DNA from: Chitinophaga sp. LS1
GTDB taxonomy: Bacteria; Bacteroidota; Bacteroidia; Chitinophagales; Chitinophagaceae
NCBI RefSeq assembly: GCF_034274695.1
Contig: NZ_CP128362.1
Span: 2,978,501 to 3,042,500 of the forward strand
DNA: 64,000 bases
Direction of reading: 5' to 3'
Shown here: positions 25,872-34,715 of the stretch, piece after piece
How positions within the stretch are numbered: position 1 is the first letter of the stretch
How the letters are laid out: each line of letters begins with the position of its first letter
Notes under the pieces: model-generated
Databases searched by the model: none
Told to the model about the DNA's origin: nothing
The model's input: only the letters and a program-made list of their open reading frames with translations
Program-made: the position numbers and the translations under genes

Positions 25872-27362
25872 CTACATTTTTCTGATGTTGCTATTCTTGA
25901 CGCTATATCTGAAATAGATAATGAAGCCTATTAACAGCCATACCAGCAGTCTTAACCAGTTTTCCCAGCCAAGGCTGAAAATCATAGCCAGGCAGAACAA
26001 CGCACCTACGATAGGCACAACTGGCACCCATGGAGTTTTGAATTCACGGGGCTGATCAGGATCTGTTCTACGCATTACGATCACTCCAAAGCATACGAGT
26101 ACGAAGGCAAACAGGGTACCGATACTTGTCATATCACCCACTACGCTATCCGGAACGAATGCTGCGAACAGGGATACGAACACAAAGAACATAGCCTGTG
26201 ACCTGTACGGCGTACGGTATTTAGGATGCAGTTCAGCAAATACTTTTGGTACCAGACCATCGTTGGCCATGGAGTAGAATACACGGGTCTGTCCCAGCAG
26301 CATTACGAGGATAACTGAGGAGAAACCAGCCAGGATAGCTACTGTTACGAATGTAGACAGCCAGCCGTACCCAATCATGTATTTGTCAATTACGTAAGCT
26401 ACAGATGCTTCACCACCTTCTTTCACGAAGTCCTGGTAAGGAGCGATACCTGTCAGCACGTAAGAGAAGAGGATATATAAGGCAGTACATACGAACAGGG
26501 AAACCAGGATACCTATTGGCATATTGCGCTTAGGATTGATTGTTTCCTGTGCAGCAGTAGATACCGCATCAAAACCAATGAAAGCAAAGAATACAACACC
26601 AGCACCCCGAAGGACCCCTGATATACCATGGAACCCGTAAGCAGAATAATCGATCACTGTACCATTGTGCATGGTAACAGTGCCGGCATCAGCAGGGATC
26701 ATGAATGGCGTATGGTTGGCAGGGTTGATGAACTGCCAGCCAAGAATGATGATCAGGATTACGATGGCTACTTTGGCGATAACGATAATGTTATTCACCA
26801 TAGCAGAACCTTCGATACCCCGTATGAGCAATAAGCTCAGCATCAGCAATATGAATATAGCTGGGAGGTTCATGATACCATGTGCTCCCGCATCAGAAAC
26901 TTCGAATGGACTGTGACACCATTCGTAAGGAATGGTCCATCCCACTGTTTTTTCCAATAGCTTATTCAGGTATTGCGCCCATCCTATGGCTACGGTAGCG
27001 GCTCCAAGTGCATATTCCAGCACGAGATCCCATCCGATGATCCAGGCGACAAATTCACCCATGGTAGCATAAGAATAGGTGTAAGCACTTCCGGCGATAG
27101 GGATCATAGATGCAAATTCTGCATAGCATAAACCTGCTAATGCACAACCTGCAGCTGCAATAATAAAAGAGAAGATTACTGCAGGTCCGGCGTGTTGTCC
27201 GGCAGCAGCAGCAGTTCTTACAAAAAGGCCTGCTCCAATGATGGCGCCAATGCCCAATGCAATCAGGGAACCTGCGCCCAGCGTGCGTTTAAGTCCTTTG
27301 TCCGATTCAGATGCTTCTGATAATAAGATGGAGAGAGGCTTTTTTACAAAAAGTTTGCCCAT
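25872..27362 (-). CDS. APC-superfamily amino-acid permease (CAT-like)
   Basis: 496 aa with about 12-14 hydrophobic segments. TLGAGSLIALGIGAIIGAGLFV near residue 27 is the glycine-rich first helix of the APC fold, and FIGFDAVSTAAQETINPKRNMP the consensus amphipathic region. Resembles cationic amino-acid transporter proteins (CAT family) of Bacteroidota. Inner-membrane uptake of amino acids is likely; substrate not predictable. Confidence 0.9.
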   Translation of the reverse strand: MGKLFVKKPLSILLSEASESDKGLKRTLGAGSLIALGIGAIIGAGLFVRTAAAAGQHAGPAVIFSFIIAAAGCALAGLCYAEFASMIPIAGSAYTYSYATMGEFVAWIIGWDLVLEYALGAATVAIGWAQYLNKLLEKTVGWTIPYEWCHSPFEVSDAGAHGIMNLPAIFILLMLSLLLIRGIEGSAMVNNIIVIAKVAIVILIIILGWQFINPANHTPFMIPADAGTVTMHNGTVIDYSAYGFHGISGVLRGAGVVFFAFIGFDAVSTAAQETINPKRNMPIGILVSLFVCTALYILFSYVLTGIAPYQDFVKEGGEASVAYVIDKYMIGYGWLSTFVTVAILAGFSSVILVMLLGQTRVFYSMANDGLVPKVFAELHPKYRTPYRSQAMFFVFVSLFAAFVPDSVVGDMTSIGTLFAFVLVCFGVIVMRRTDPDQPREFKTPWVPVVPIVGALFCLAMIFSLGWENWLRLLVWLLIGFIIYFRYSVKNSNIRKM

Positions 27363-27431
27363 ACTGTATGTCTATTGTGGTTGACGTTTGAATGGTTTAG
27401 TAATTTGTTGTTTCAAATCATTACAGATCGC

Positions 27432-27439
27432 CAAATATA
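27432..27439 (-). promoter_or_regulatory. -7 element of the APC permease gene
   Basis: TATATTTG on the minus strand, giving a leader of about 65 nt. Confidence 0.6.
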
Positions 27440-27484
27440 GGCATCAATTTTATAAAATGACACACAACTTTAGATGAACAGCGT

Positions 27485-27492
27485 TATTTTTG
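27485..27492 (+). promoter_or_regulatory. -7 element of the DAACS symporter gene
   Basis: TATTTTTG, 50 nt before the ATG at 27543. Together with the minus element at 27432 this makes a divergent promoter region between two transporters. Confidence 0.6.
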
Positions 27493-27542
27493 AGGGATTT
27501 TTATCACTTTATATAATTTATTAATATAAAAAGCACCGCTGC

Positions 27543-28802
27543 ATGAAGAAAACCAACCGCCTTACCTTGTATATTTTTATAGCAATGGTACTGGGGATAT
27601 TGACAGGTTATTTGGTGAATATTGCTTATTCGGGTAAAGATGGTGGGCAAGTTACTGTTGGAAAGTTCGTAGAAAACGTATCGATACTGACCAGTGTTTT
27701 CCTACGCCTGGTTAAAATGATCATTGCTCCGCTGGTATTTACCACGCTGGTAGTAGGTATCGCCAAGTTAGGGGATATTAAGGCCGTAGGCCGTATTGGA
27801 GGTAAGACCATGTTATGGTTTATAACAGCTACTTTCGTTTCCCTGTTTCTGGGATTGATCCTGGTAAACATATTGAAACCTGGTGCTGACATGCACCTGG
27901 TGGATAAACATGCAGATACCGGTATTAAAGCGGCAGATATGACCCTGAGAGGTTTTTTCGAGCACGTGTTTCCGGATAGCGTAGTGAATGCAATGGCACA
28001 CAACGAGATCCTGCAGATTGTAATATTTGCATTGTTTTTTGGTGTGGCTACTGCAGCAGTAGGGGAACTGGGCCAGATTGTGATCAAGTTCCTGGATAGT
28101 GTAGCGCATATTATGCTCAAGGTAACCGGGTATGTAATGAACTTTGCACCATTTGCCGTATTTGGTGCTATGGCAGCCACGATTGCAGAGAAGGGGGCCG
28201 GGATACTCAAAACCTACGGTATATTTATCGGCGAGTTCTATATGGGGCTTGGTACCCTGTGGCTTGTACTGGCAGGGGTAGGTTGCCTGATATTGGGTAA
28301 GCGTGGTTTGGATCTCCTGAAAAGGATCAAGAATCCGGCATTGCTGGCGTTCAGTACTGCCAGCAGTGAGGCTGCTTATCCTAAGGTGATGGAAGAACTG
28401 GAAGGATTTGGTGCTGACAATCGTATTGTGAGCTTTGTACTGCCACTGGGTTATTCCTTCAACCTGGATGGTTCTATGATGTATATGACCTTTGCGAGTC
28501 TCTTTATTGCACAGGCTTATGATATGCACCTGGGCATCGAGCAGCAGTTCTCTATGTTGCTGGTATTGATGATCACCAGTAAAGGGATAGCCGGGGTACC
28601 AAGGGCGTCGCTGGTAGTGATAGCAGGCACTCTGTCTATGTTTAAGATTCCTGACGAGGGATTATTGCTGTTGCTGGGGGTAGACCACCTGCTGGATATG
28701 GGCCGTTCTGCTACCAACGTAATTGGAAATGCGATGGCGACTGGCGTAGTATCAAAATGGGAGGGTGCACTGGCGGAGCCAAGAACTAATCCTGAACTAT
28801 AA
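27543..28802 (+). CDS. Dicarboxylate/amino acid:cation symporter (DAACS)
   Basis: 419 aa, SLC1/GltPh fold. Re-entrant loop 1 carries STASSEAAYPKVMEEL (SSE/T motif), TM7 the NLDGSMMY variant of NMDGT, re-entrant loop 2 SKGIAGVPRASLVVIAGTL, and TM8 DHLLDMGRSATNVIGNAMAT with the Asp and Asn that bind substrate and sodium. Imports glutamate, aspartate or C4-dicarboxylates using Na+ or H+. Monocistronic. Confidence 0.93.
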   Translation: MKKTNRLTLYIFIAMVLGILTGYLVNIAYSGKDGGQVTVGKFVENVSILTSVFLRLVKMIIAPLVFTTLVVGIAKLGDIKAVGRIGGKTMLWFITATFVSLFLGLILVNILKPGADMHLVDKHADTGIKAADMTLRGFFEHVFPDSVVNAMAHNEILQIVIFALFFGVATAAVGELGQIVIKFLDSVAHIMLKVTGYVMNFAPFAVFGAMAATIAEKGAGILKTYGIFIGEFYMGLGTLWLVLAGVGCLILGKRGLDLLKRIKNPALLAFSTASSEAAYPKVMEELEGFGADNRIVSFVLPLGYSFNLDGSMMYMTFASLFIAQAYDMHLGIEQQFSMLLVLMITSKGIAGVPRASLVVIAGTLSMFKIPDEGLLLLLGVDHLLDMGRSATNVIGNAMATGVVSKWEGALAEPRTNPEL

Positions 28803-28889
28803 CATAGAGATAACGTTTAAATCCTTATTTTGCTTCCGCGGCGATTCCGCAGGGCAAGACCTTAAATTAGTGGAGATTATACAAAGCAT

Positions 28890-29555
28890 ATGGACCAGTT
28901 TTTAGAACTATTCAAGCATCTTATTAACCCGGCATGGATCATTGAGCATGGTGGATTGTACCTGTTATTGATTATCATTTTTGCAGAAACGGGTCTGTTT
29001 GTAGGATTCTTCCTTCCCGGCGATTCACTGTTATTCCTCGCGGGATTTTACGGCACTATGTTGAGCGAGAGTTTTTATAATACGCCTTTGATTGTGATAA
29101 TGACGATGGTGGCGGTTGCTGGTATATTAGGAAATGCGGTTGGTTTCTGGATTGGCCGGAAATCGGGGCCACTATTATTTAGTAGAAAAGATACCCTCTT
29201 CTTTAAAAAGAAGCACTTATACCAGGCCAAGGAATTGTATGACAAGCATGGCGGCGGGGCTATTTTCCTTGCCCGCTTTATGCCGATTGTACGCACATTT
29301 GCTCCGATAGTTGGGGGTATTGTACAGATGGACAAGAAGAAATTCATGTTTTACAATATCGTCAGTTCATTTGTATGGGTGTTTTCCATGATGCTGGCGG
29401 GTCATTACCTGGGTAAAGCATTTCCTGGGCTGCAGAAGCACCTGGAACTGATCATTATTATACTTATACTTATTACCACATTGCCTGTTTTAATAAAATT
29501 ATTTTTCGGTAAAACGAAGCATCATGCGCCACCGCATGCGGATGTGAATGAATAA
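28890..29555 (+). CDS. DedA-family membrane protein
   Basis: 221 aa. E-x-x-G-x-F-x-P-G motif is present as FAETGLFVGFFLPGDSLLFLAG (read in parts, about residues 29-50) with a second G-x-x-G-x-x-x-G-Y/F helix GNAVGFWIGRKSG and ARFMPIVRTFAPIVGG in the second half. DedA proteins include undecaprenyl-phosphate flippases and envelope integrity proteins. It is followed 17 bp later by the MFS gene, so the two form an operon. Confidence 0.9.
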   Translation: MDQFLELFKHLINPAWIIEHGGLYLLLIIIFAETGLFVGFFLPGDSLLFLAGFYGTMLSESFYNTPLIVIMTMVAVAGILGNAVGFWIGRKSGPLLFSRKDTLFFKKKHLYQAKELYDKHGGGAIFLARFMPIVRTFAPIVGGIVQMDKKKFMFYNIVSSFVWVFSMMLAGHYLGKAFPGLQKHLELIIIILILITTLPVLIKLFFGKTKHHAPPHADVNE

Positions 29556-29572
29556 TTATCTTTAAAATCCTC

Positions 29573-30811
29573 ATGAAACCAGACTCGAAAAATTCCACCA
29601 TCTTCAATGTTGCCGTATTGGTGGCATCATTGGGTTATTTCGTAGATATCTACGACTTATTACTATTTACCATAGTACGGGTGCCCAGCCTGAAATCACT
29701 GGGTGTATCACAGGATGAGATTGACAAGGGTATCGGCGTCTGGCTGATGAATATCCAGATGATAGGGCTGCTGTTAGGCGGTATCATGTGGGGCATCATT
29801 GCGGATAAGAGAGGACGGCTCCGGGTATTATTCGGTTCTATTCTTTTGTATTCAGTGGCCAATATTGCCAATGGCTTTGTACAGACTACGATGGCGTATT
29901 CCTTCTGGAGGTTTGTAGCTGGGGTAGGTCTGGCTGGTGAACTGGGGGCTGGTATAACCCTGGTAGCGGAAATACTGCCAAAGGAAAAGCGAGGCTATGG
30001 TACAATGATCGTAGCAACCGTTGGGGTTTCTGGTGCTATAGCGGCAAATCTGATTGCAAAGCTGGTACCTGACTGGCGGTATTGTTATTTCATTGGTGGT
30101 GGTTTGGGGTTAGTGTTGTTATTACTGAGGATCAGTGTGATGGAATCTGGTATGTTCCATGCGGCAGCTACGGACAATTCGGTAAAGAGAGGGAATATAT
30201 TTGCGCTGATAAATAACCGGGAGCGGTTTATTAAATACCTGAAATGCATCATGCTGGGTACACCCACCTGGTTTGTGGTAGGGGTATTGGTAGCATACTC
30301 TAATAAGTTTGCGGTCGAAATGGGGGTAAAGGACCCGATAGCGCCTGGCGATGCTATTGCCTTTTGCTATGCGGGGCTGGTATTGGGTGATTTTGTCACG
30401 GGCTGGGTGAGTCAGTTGTGGAAAAGCCGGCGAAAGGTCATGATCCTGTTCCTGTTACTCACCACCATTTTTACGGTTGTCTACCTCCATCAATCGGGTA
30501 CCAGCAAGACCTTCTTCTTTACGGTTTGCTTCTTACTTGGTTTCAGTGTTGGGTTCTGGGCGATATTCGTAACGATAGCGGCGGAGAGTTTTGGTACGAA
30601 CCTGCGGGCGACGGTAGCGATTACGGTGCCTAACTTTGCGAGGGGGATGCTGGTGTTGATCACGATACTTTTTGGCTGGTTACAGCATTCTTTCAGTTAT
30701 CTGACCAGTGCGGGAATCGTGGGTCTGATTACGATAGGTTTAGGGTTACTGGCATCTTACCTGGTGCCGGAGACATTTGGAAAGGATTTGAATTACATGG
30801 AGACCATCTAA
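29573..30811 (+). CDS. MFS transporter, sugar/sialate-like
   Basis: 412 aa, 12 hydrophobic segments. Loop 2-3 holds GIIADKRGRLRVLFGSI (MFS motif G-x-x-x-D-x-x-G-R), helix 4 holds RFVAGVGLAGELGAGITLVAEILPKEKRGYG, similar to sialate and aromatic acid:H+ symporters. Substrate unknown. Co-transcribed with DedA. Confidence 0.88.
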   Translation: MKPDSKNSTIFNVAVLVASLGYFVDIYDLLLFTIVRVPSLKSLGVSQDEIDKGIGVWLMNIQMIGLLLGGIMWGIIADKRGRLRVLFGSILLYSVANIANGFVQTTMAYSFWRFVAGVGLAGELGAGITLVAEILPKEKRGYGTMIVATVGVSGAIAANLIAKLVPDWRYCYFIGGGLGLVLLLLRISVMESGMFHAAATDNSVKRGNIFALINNRERFIKYLKCIMLGTPTWFVVGVLVAYSNKFAVEMGVKDPIAPGDAIAFCYAGLVLGDFVTGWVSQLWKSRRKVMILFLLLTTIFTVVYLHQSGTSKTFFFTVCFLLGFSVGFWAIFVTIAAESFGTNLRATVAITVPNFARGMLVLITILFGWLQHSFSYLTSAGIVGLITIGLGLLASYLVPETFGKDLNYMETI

Positions 30812-30830
30812 AACAAGAATAGTTGATAAA

Positions 30831-30881
30831 AAAAGTCCGGATGTACTGAGTACCAATACTCACTCATCCGGGCTTTTTTTT
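30831..30881 (+). terminator. Bidirectional terminator between MFS and marR-like genes
   Basis: AAAAGTCCGGATG pairs with CATCCGGGCTTTT (one G-T pair), with an inner TACTGAGTA/TACTCA stem and an eight-T run after. Confidence 0.9.
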
Positions 30882-30885
30882 GTTT

Positions 30886-31347
30886 TTAATACCTCATTAG
30901 GATCTTATCTAACAGTAAGTTCAGTTGTTTCGCTTCTTCTTCAGTAAGCGACAGGTTCAGAGAATCTTCCAGGGCGGGAAGGTCTACATCGACTTCATCG
31001 AGCAGTGCGAGGCCTTTGGGAGTGATCATGACATCTACTGCACGACGGTCAATTTCGCTTGCTTTTCTTTCTACCAGCCCAGCTTTTCTGAGGCGCTCCA
31101 CGAGGCGGGAAACGTCGCTCATTTTGTCCAGCATCCTTTCTTTCAAAGTATTGATATTAGCCGCTTTAGGATGTTGTCCCCGCAAAATGCGAAGGATGTT
31201 ATACTGCTGCATGGTGATGTCAAACTTTTTAAAGAAATGCTGGTGACGGGAAACCAGCCAGTTACCTACGAAGATGAGACCTATTAACCCTTTGTTATAC
31301 TCGCTGGACCAACTTTTTTGCGAGATCAGTTTTTCTATATTTGACAT
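30886..31347 (-). CDS. MarR-family transcriptional regulator
   Basis: 153 aa. Winged helix with recognition region MLDKMSDVSRLVERLRKAGL and wing RKASEIDRRAVDVMITPKG, whose DxRxxxVxxTxxG pattern is the MarR signature. The start codon overlaps one arm of a 9-bp inverted repeat (31344-31352 and 31383-31391), a candidate operator for autoregulation. Its regulon is not obvious here. Confidence 0.92.
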   Translation of the reverse strand: MSNIEKLISQKSWSSEYNKGLIGLIFVGNWLVSRHQHFFKKFDITMQQYNILRILRGQHPKAANINTLKERMLDKMSDVSRLVERLRKAGLVERKASEIDRRAVDVMITPKGLALLDEVDVDLPALEDSLNLSLTEEEAKQLNLLLDKILMRY

Positions 31348-31391
31348 AAGTGCGCGTATATCGGCTTAAAAATACGATAATTCACTTATGT
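31344..31391. promoter_or_regulatory. Inverted repeat around the marR-like promoter region
   Basis: ACATAAGTG (31344-31352) and CACTTATGT (31383-31391) are perfect inverted 9-mers 30 bp apart, covering the likely promoter of the MarR gene. MarR proteins usually bind tighter palindromes, so this could also be two half-site regions. Confidence 0.4.
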
Positions 31392-31516
31392 ATAGGGAAT
31401 GGAAAATAAACGGGGGCACTTAATTGAGTAGTAAAAAATAAAGAGCGCGTATAAAAAAATAAATAAACCTCCTCAGAAGTGCTTACAGTACTACCTATCT
31501 GCATTAGGTATCCGAA

Positions 31517-31555
31517 TAAAAAGGGGCCGTATCTTACTTAAGATACGGTCCCTTT
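31517..31555 (-). terminator. Terminator of mdh
   Basis: AAAGGGgCCGTATCTTA and TAAGATACGGtCCCTTT pair over 17 positions (one G-U pair in RNA) with a minus-strand T run. Lies 53 bp after the mdh stop. Confidence 0.88.
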
Positions 31556-31607
31556 GATGATTTGTGGTTTTGGCGGAAGGCCAATTTTAAGATGTTAATA
31601 AGTGGAA

Positions 31608-32546
31608 TCAGGCTACAACTTTCATATTGTCAAGTACGTCCATTACTTCTTTTACGTGATCAGCGGAGGTTCTAAGCAGGTTTGTTTCGTCCTGGTCCAA
31701 CTGTAGTTCTATAATTTTTTCGATACCATTTTTACCCAGTATCACTGGTACACCCAGGTAGATGTCTTTGAGGCCATATTGTCCGGAGAGCCATGCGCAG
31801 CAGGGGAAGATGCGTTTTTCGTCTTTCAGTATAGCTTCTACCATCTGGGCTGCTGCGGCGCCGGGTGCGTACCATGCGGAGGTACCCAGTAGGTTTACGA
31901 TTTCGCCACCACCTACTTTGGTGCGCTGGATGATGGCTTCTAATTTGTCGGGGGCTACCAGTTCAGTGACAGGGATACCTGCCACGGTAGTGTAGCGGGG
32001 TAGGGGGACCATGGTATCGCCATGACCGCCCATGAGGATGGCTTGAATGTCTTTGGGAGAGCAGCCAATTTCTTCGGCGAGGAAGGCACGGTAGCGGGCG
32101 GTATCCAGGATACCGGCCATACCGAACACTTTGCTGCTGTCTTTACCGGCAGTGAGGTAAGCGCAATACGTCATTACATCGAGTGGGTTGCTAACTACGA
32201 TGATAATTGCATCAGGGGAATACTGGGAGATATTCTCTGTTACAGACTTTACGATATTGGCATTGGTGTTGATCAGGTCGTCGCGACTCATTCCTGGTTT
32301 ACGGGGGAGTCCCGACGTAATCACCACCACATCGCTACCGGCTGTCTTCTCATAGTCATTCGTCACCCCCGATATCCTGGTGCTGTAATAGTCAATAGGC
32401 GACTGCTGCCATGTATCGAGCGCCTTCCCTTCAGCTGTTCCCTCCTTGATGTCCAATAACACGACTTCCTGTAAAAAATCTCTGTGGACCAGCACATTAG
32501 CGCAGGTTGCGCCTACATTGCCAGCTCCTACAACAGTAACTTTCAT
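31608..32546 (-). CDS. mdh: Malate dehydrogenase (LDH-like type)
   Basis: 312 aa, LDH-like MDH. NAD-binding GAGNVGATCANV at 7-18 with Asp32 setting NAD preference. Substrate-binding Arg82 and Arg88 in LPRKPGMSRDD distinguish MDH from lactate dehydrogenase. Catalytic Asp148/Arg151 and His175 (MGGHGDTMVPLPRYT). TCA-cycle enzyme for malate to oxaloacetate. Own promoter (32585) and terminator. Confidence 0.95.
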   Translation of the reverse strand: MKVTVVGAGNVGATCANVLVHRDFLQEVVLLDIKEGTAEGKALDTWQQSPIDYYSTRISGVTNDYEKTAGSDVVVITSGLPRKPGMSRDDLINTNANIVKSVTENISQYSPDAIIIVVSNPLDVMTYCAYLTAGKDSSKVFGMAGILDTARYRAFLAEEIGCSPKDIQAILMGGHGDTMVPLPRYTTVAGIPVTELVAPDKLEAIIQRTKVGGGEIVNLLGTSAWYAPGAAAAQMVEAILKDEKRIFPCCAWLSGQYGLKDIYLGVPVILGKNGIEKIIELQLDQDETNLLRTSADHVKEVMDVLDNMKVVA

Positions 32547-32584
32547 CGTATACTTTTTATTTTGGTGAAGAATATGAGGATGAA

Positions 32585-32592
32585 CAAATGTA
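32585..32592 (-). promoter_or_regulatory. -7 element of mdh
   Basis: TACATTTG on the minus strand, 38 nt before the mdh ATG at 32546. No good -33 box. Confidence 0.6.
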
Positions 32593-32621
32593 ACTAATGC
32601 CCGCTGAAGCCGATTTGCAGG

Positions 32622-33134
32622 CTACTTCAGGAGCTCGGCGAGTTCTTCGATCTTTGCGGTACCTTCAAAACCTTTTACAAACTGACCTTTCTTATCATAT
32701 ACGAAGAGGCCTGGGAAGTAGTGTAGGTTGTAGAAATACATGATCTGGCGGGTGGGTTCGCTGCCCATGGTAATGTTCGGGTAGTTCTTAATATTATAAT
32801 GGTCATAATATTCTTTCATCAATTCCCGTTTGAACGGTGTCACCATCAGGATCTGTGCTTTTTTGAACTTGTCGATGTTTTTGAGCATTTCTTCTGTCAG
32901 GTGTTTGCAATGGTCACAGTCTACACTGAAAACAAAAATCAGGGTTTTGACGTTCTTTTTCAAGTTCTTTTTGGTAATTACCTTTCCGTCAGGGAGGGTA
33001 AACTCAAAGGCGGGGGGTGTTGGAAACTGCAGGTAAGGAGGTTGGTCCTGGGCTGCAGTAGTGGTAGTTTTGTTGGATTGTGCATTCATCAAGGCTGGCA
33101 GACATAACAATAGTACGATCAGATAGTGCTTCAT
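32622..33134 (-). CDS. Secreted thioredoxin-like protein (TlpA/redoxin type)
   Basis: 170 aa from ATG 33134 with signal peptide MKHYLIVLLLCLPALMNAQ. A thioredoxin fold follows, with VFSVDCDHCKHLTEEM holding Cys73 and Cys76 and a later cis-Pro-like NYPNITMG. Likely a periplasmic thiol-disulfide oxidoreductase. A start 23 residues upstream (33203) spoils the signal peptide and lies beyond the near-consensus -7 (TACCTTTA at 33167-33174). Confidence 0.88.
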   Translation of the reverse strand: MKHYLIVLLLCLPALMNAQSNKTTTTAAQDQPPYLQFPTPPAFEFTLPDGKVITKKNLKKNVKTLIFVFSVDCDHCKHLTEEMLKNIDKFKKAQILMVTPFKRELMKEYYDHYNIKNYPNITMGSEPTRQIMYFYNLHYFPGLFVYDKKGQFVKGFEGTAKIEELAELLK

Positions 33135-33436
33135 ATAACTCTTTGATTTGAAAATAATATTACAGCTAAAGGTATCGAATTTAAGCATACGTAAAAGGGC
33201 CATTTACATGACTGGAAGAACCGGCCTCATACACTGAAATCAATGTTATTCTGGCCTTAAATTGGCTTAAAAAGGGCTCAAAACGCTTACTTTTCCACTT
33301 TTTTATAAAAAAATTACTAGATTACCTTCCCTTACACTATGTTTGCATTCCTAAAAAAAATAATAGGTAACATTAGGTCTCTAAATACACTAAAACAAAT
33401 TAGGAAGCAACGGGTTTTGGGTTTTGCCAGAATGAT

Positions 33437-33444
33437 TACTTTTG
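33437..33444 (+). promoter_or_regulatory. -7 element of efp
   Basis: TACTTTTG with a TTTG 17 bp upstream (33416-33419). The leader to the efp ATG is about 40 nt. The rest of the 355-bp gap back to 33135 holds the divergent promoter of the redoxin gene and nothing else. Confidence 0.68.
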
Positions 33445-33489
33445 CAATCCTTAACGTAAATTTTTAACTTTAAATTAAGTATCCTTTTT

Positions 33490-34056
33490 ATGGCTACCAC
33501 TGCAGATATCAGAACAGGATTGATAATAAAGCTGGAAAACAGCCTTTATTCTGTTGTAGAGTTTGGTCAGAACAAAACAGCCCGTGCCGCTGCTAAAGTT
33601 TGGGCAAAACTGAAGGGTGTTGATAACAGCCGTTCCATCGAGCATACCTGGAACTCCGGTGATACTATCTACCCTGTGCGTGTTGAGAAGAAGGCATTCC
33701 AATACTTATATCAGGACGATAGTGGTTACAACTTCATGGATAATGAGACATTCGAGCAGATTGCTTTACCGGCAAGTATTATCGATGCACCTCAGTTCCT
33801 GAAAGAAGGCCAGGAAGTAGGAGTTAGTATTAATACGGAAACCGAACAGCCAATGAGTGTGGAATTACCGGATAAAATCGTGGTGAAAGTAACGTATTCT
33901 GAGCCAGGTTTGAAGGGTGATACTGCTACACGTACGCTGAAACCTGCCACTGTAGAAGGTGGGGCAACCGTGAATGTTCCTTTGTTCGTAAATGAGGGAG
34001 AACTGATCAGAGTAAACACCAAAACGGGTGATTACATTGAGCGTGTAAAAGAATAG
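33490..34056 (+). CDS. efp: Elongation factor P with Arg32-type tip loop
   Basis: 188 aa, the full three-domain length. EF-P rescues ribosomes stalled at proline runs. C-terminal signatures VKVTYSEPGLKGDT and GDYIERVKE are normal. The tip loop of domain I, usually KPGKG with a modified Lys, reads NKTARAAAKV, placing Arg32 at the tip. This resembles the NKSGRNAA loop of Pseudomonas and Shewanella EF-P, where EarP rhamnosylates Arg32. No earP gene is adjacent: the next gene is accB. So either the modification enzyme is elsewhere, another modifier is used, or the Arg acts unmodified. Confidence 0.95.
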   Translation: MATTADIRTGLIIKLENSLYSVVEFGQNKTARAAAKVWAKLKGVDNSRSIEHTWNSGDTIYPVRVEKKAFQYLYQDDSGYNFMDNETFEQIALPASIIDAPQFLKEGQEVGVSINTETEQPMSVELPDKIVVKVTYSEPGLKGDTATRTLKPATVEGGATVNVPLFVNEGELIRVNTKTGDYIERVKE

Positions 34057-34114
34057 TTTTAGTCCATCCAATTATATATCTACTTCAAGCATTTCTAAAC
34101 CAAAAACTGTCTAC

Positions 34115-34603
34115 ATGGATTTTAAACAGATTCAGGAGCTGGTCAAGATGGTCAACAAATCCAACATCAGCGAACTGAGCATTGAGCAGGACAAGTTTAA
34201 GATTACAATAAAGCAAAAGGATAACGAAACTCAGCAGGTGATTGCATTGCCAACTATGGCAGCGCCTGTACAGGCAGTTCCTCAGGCAGTTGCTGCTGCG
34301 CAGGTTCCTGTATCAGCTCCGGCTGCTGACGCGCCAAAACCAGCTGCTGATGTAAAAGCAGACAACCTGGTAACCATTAAGTCTCCTATGATCGGTACTT
34401 TCTACCGCAGCCCTGGTCCTGATAAACCTTTCTTTGTGAATGTAGGTGATGAGGTATCCGCAGGTAAAGTGGTATGTATCATTGAGGCGATGAAGCTTTT
34501 CAACGAGATTGAAAGTGAGGTAAGTGGTAAAATCGTAAAAATACTGGTAGATGATGCATCTCCTGTAGAATACGATCAGCCACTGTACCTGGTAGAACCA
34601 TAA
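34115..34603 (+). CDS. accB: Biotin carboxyl carrier protein of acetyl-CoA carboxylase
   Basis: 162 aa. N-terminal helix region, an Ala/Pro-rich linker (about 48-82), then the biotinyl domain with Lys127 in the IEAMKLFNEIES biotinylation motif. It carries carboxybiotin in the first committed step of fatty-acid synthesis. Its usual partner accC follows. A long 12-bp-stem hairpin (34616-34677) lies between the two. Confidence 0.96.
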   Translation: MDFKQIQELVKMVNKSNISELSIEQDKFKITIKQKDNETQQVIALPTMAAPVQAVPQAVAAAQVPVSAPAADAPKPAADVKADNLVTIKSPMIGTFYRSPGPDKPFFVNVGDEVSAGKVVCIIEAMKLFNEIESEVSGKIVKILVDDASPVEYDQPLYLVEP

Positions 34604-34615
34604 AATTGTTAGTTA

Positions 34616-34677
34616 AAAGGTTGGAATATTATGAGGTATTGTAGGGATTCCCCTGCTTCATATTGTTCCAACCTTTT
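34616..34677 (+). promoter_or_regulatory. Long hairpin between accB and accC
   Basis: AAAAGGTTGGAA pairs with TTCCAACCTTTT, and inner segments can also pair. No T tract after it, so it is more likely an RNA-processing or stability element that sets the accB to accC ratio (inference). Confidence 0.5.
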
Positions 34678-34715
34678 AGGCTTATTAACTTTTTTCTTTA
34701 ACCTATCGAAAAAAC

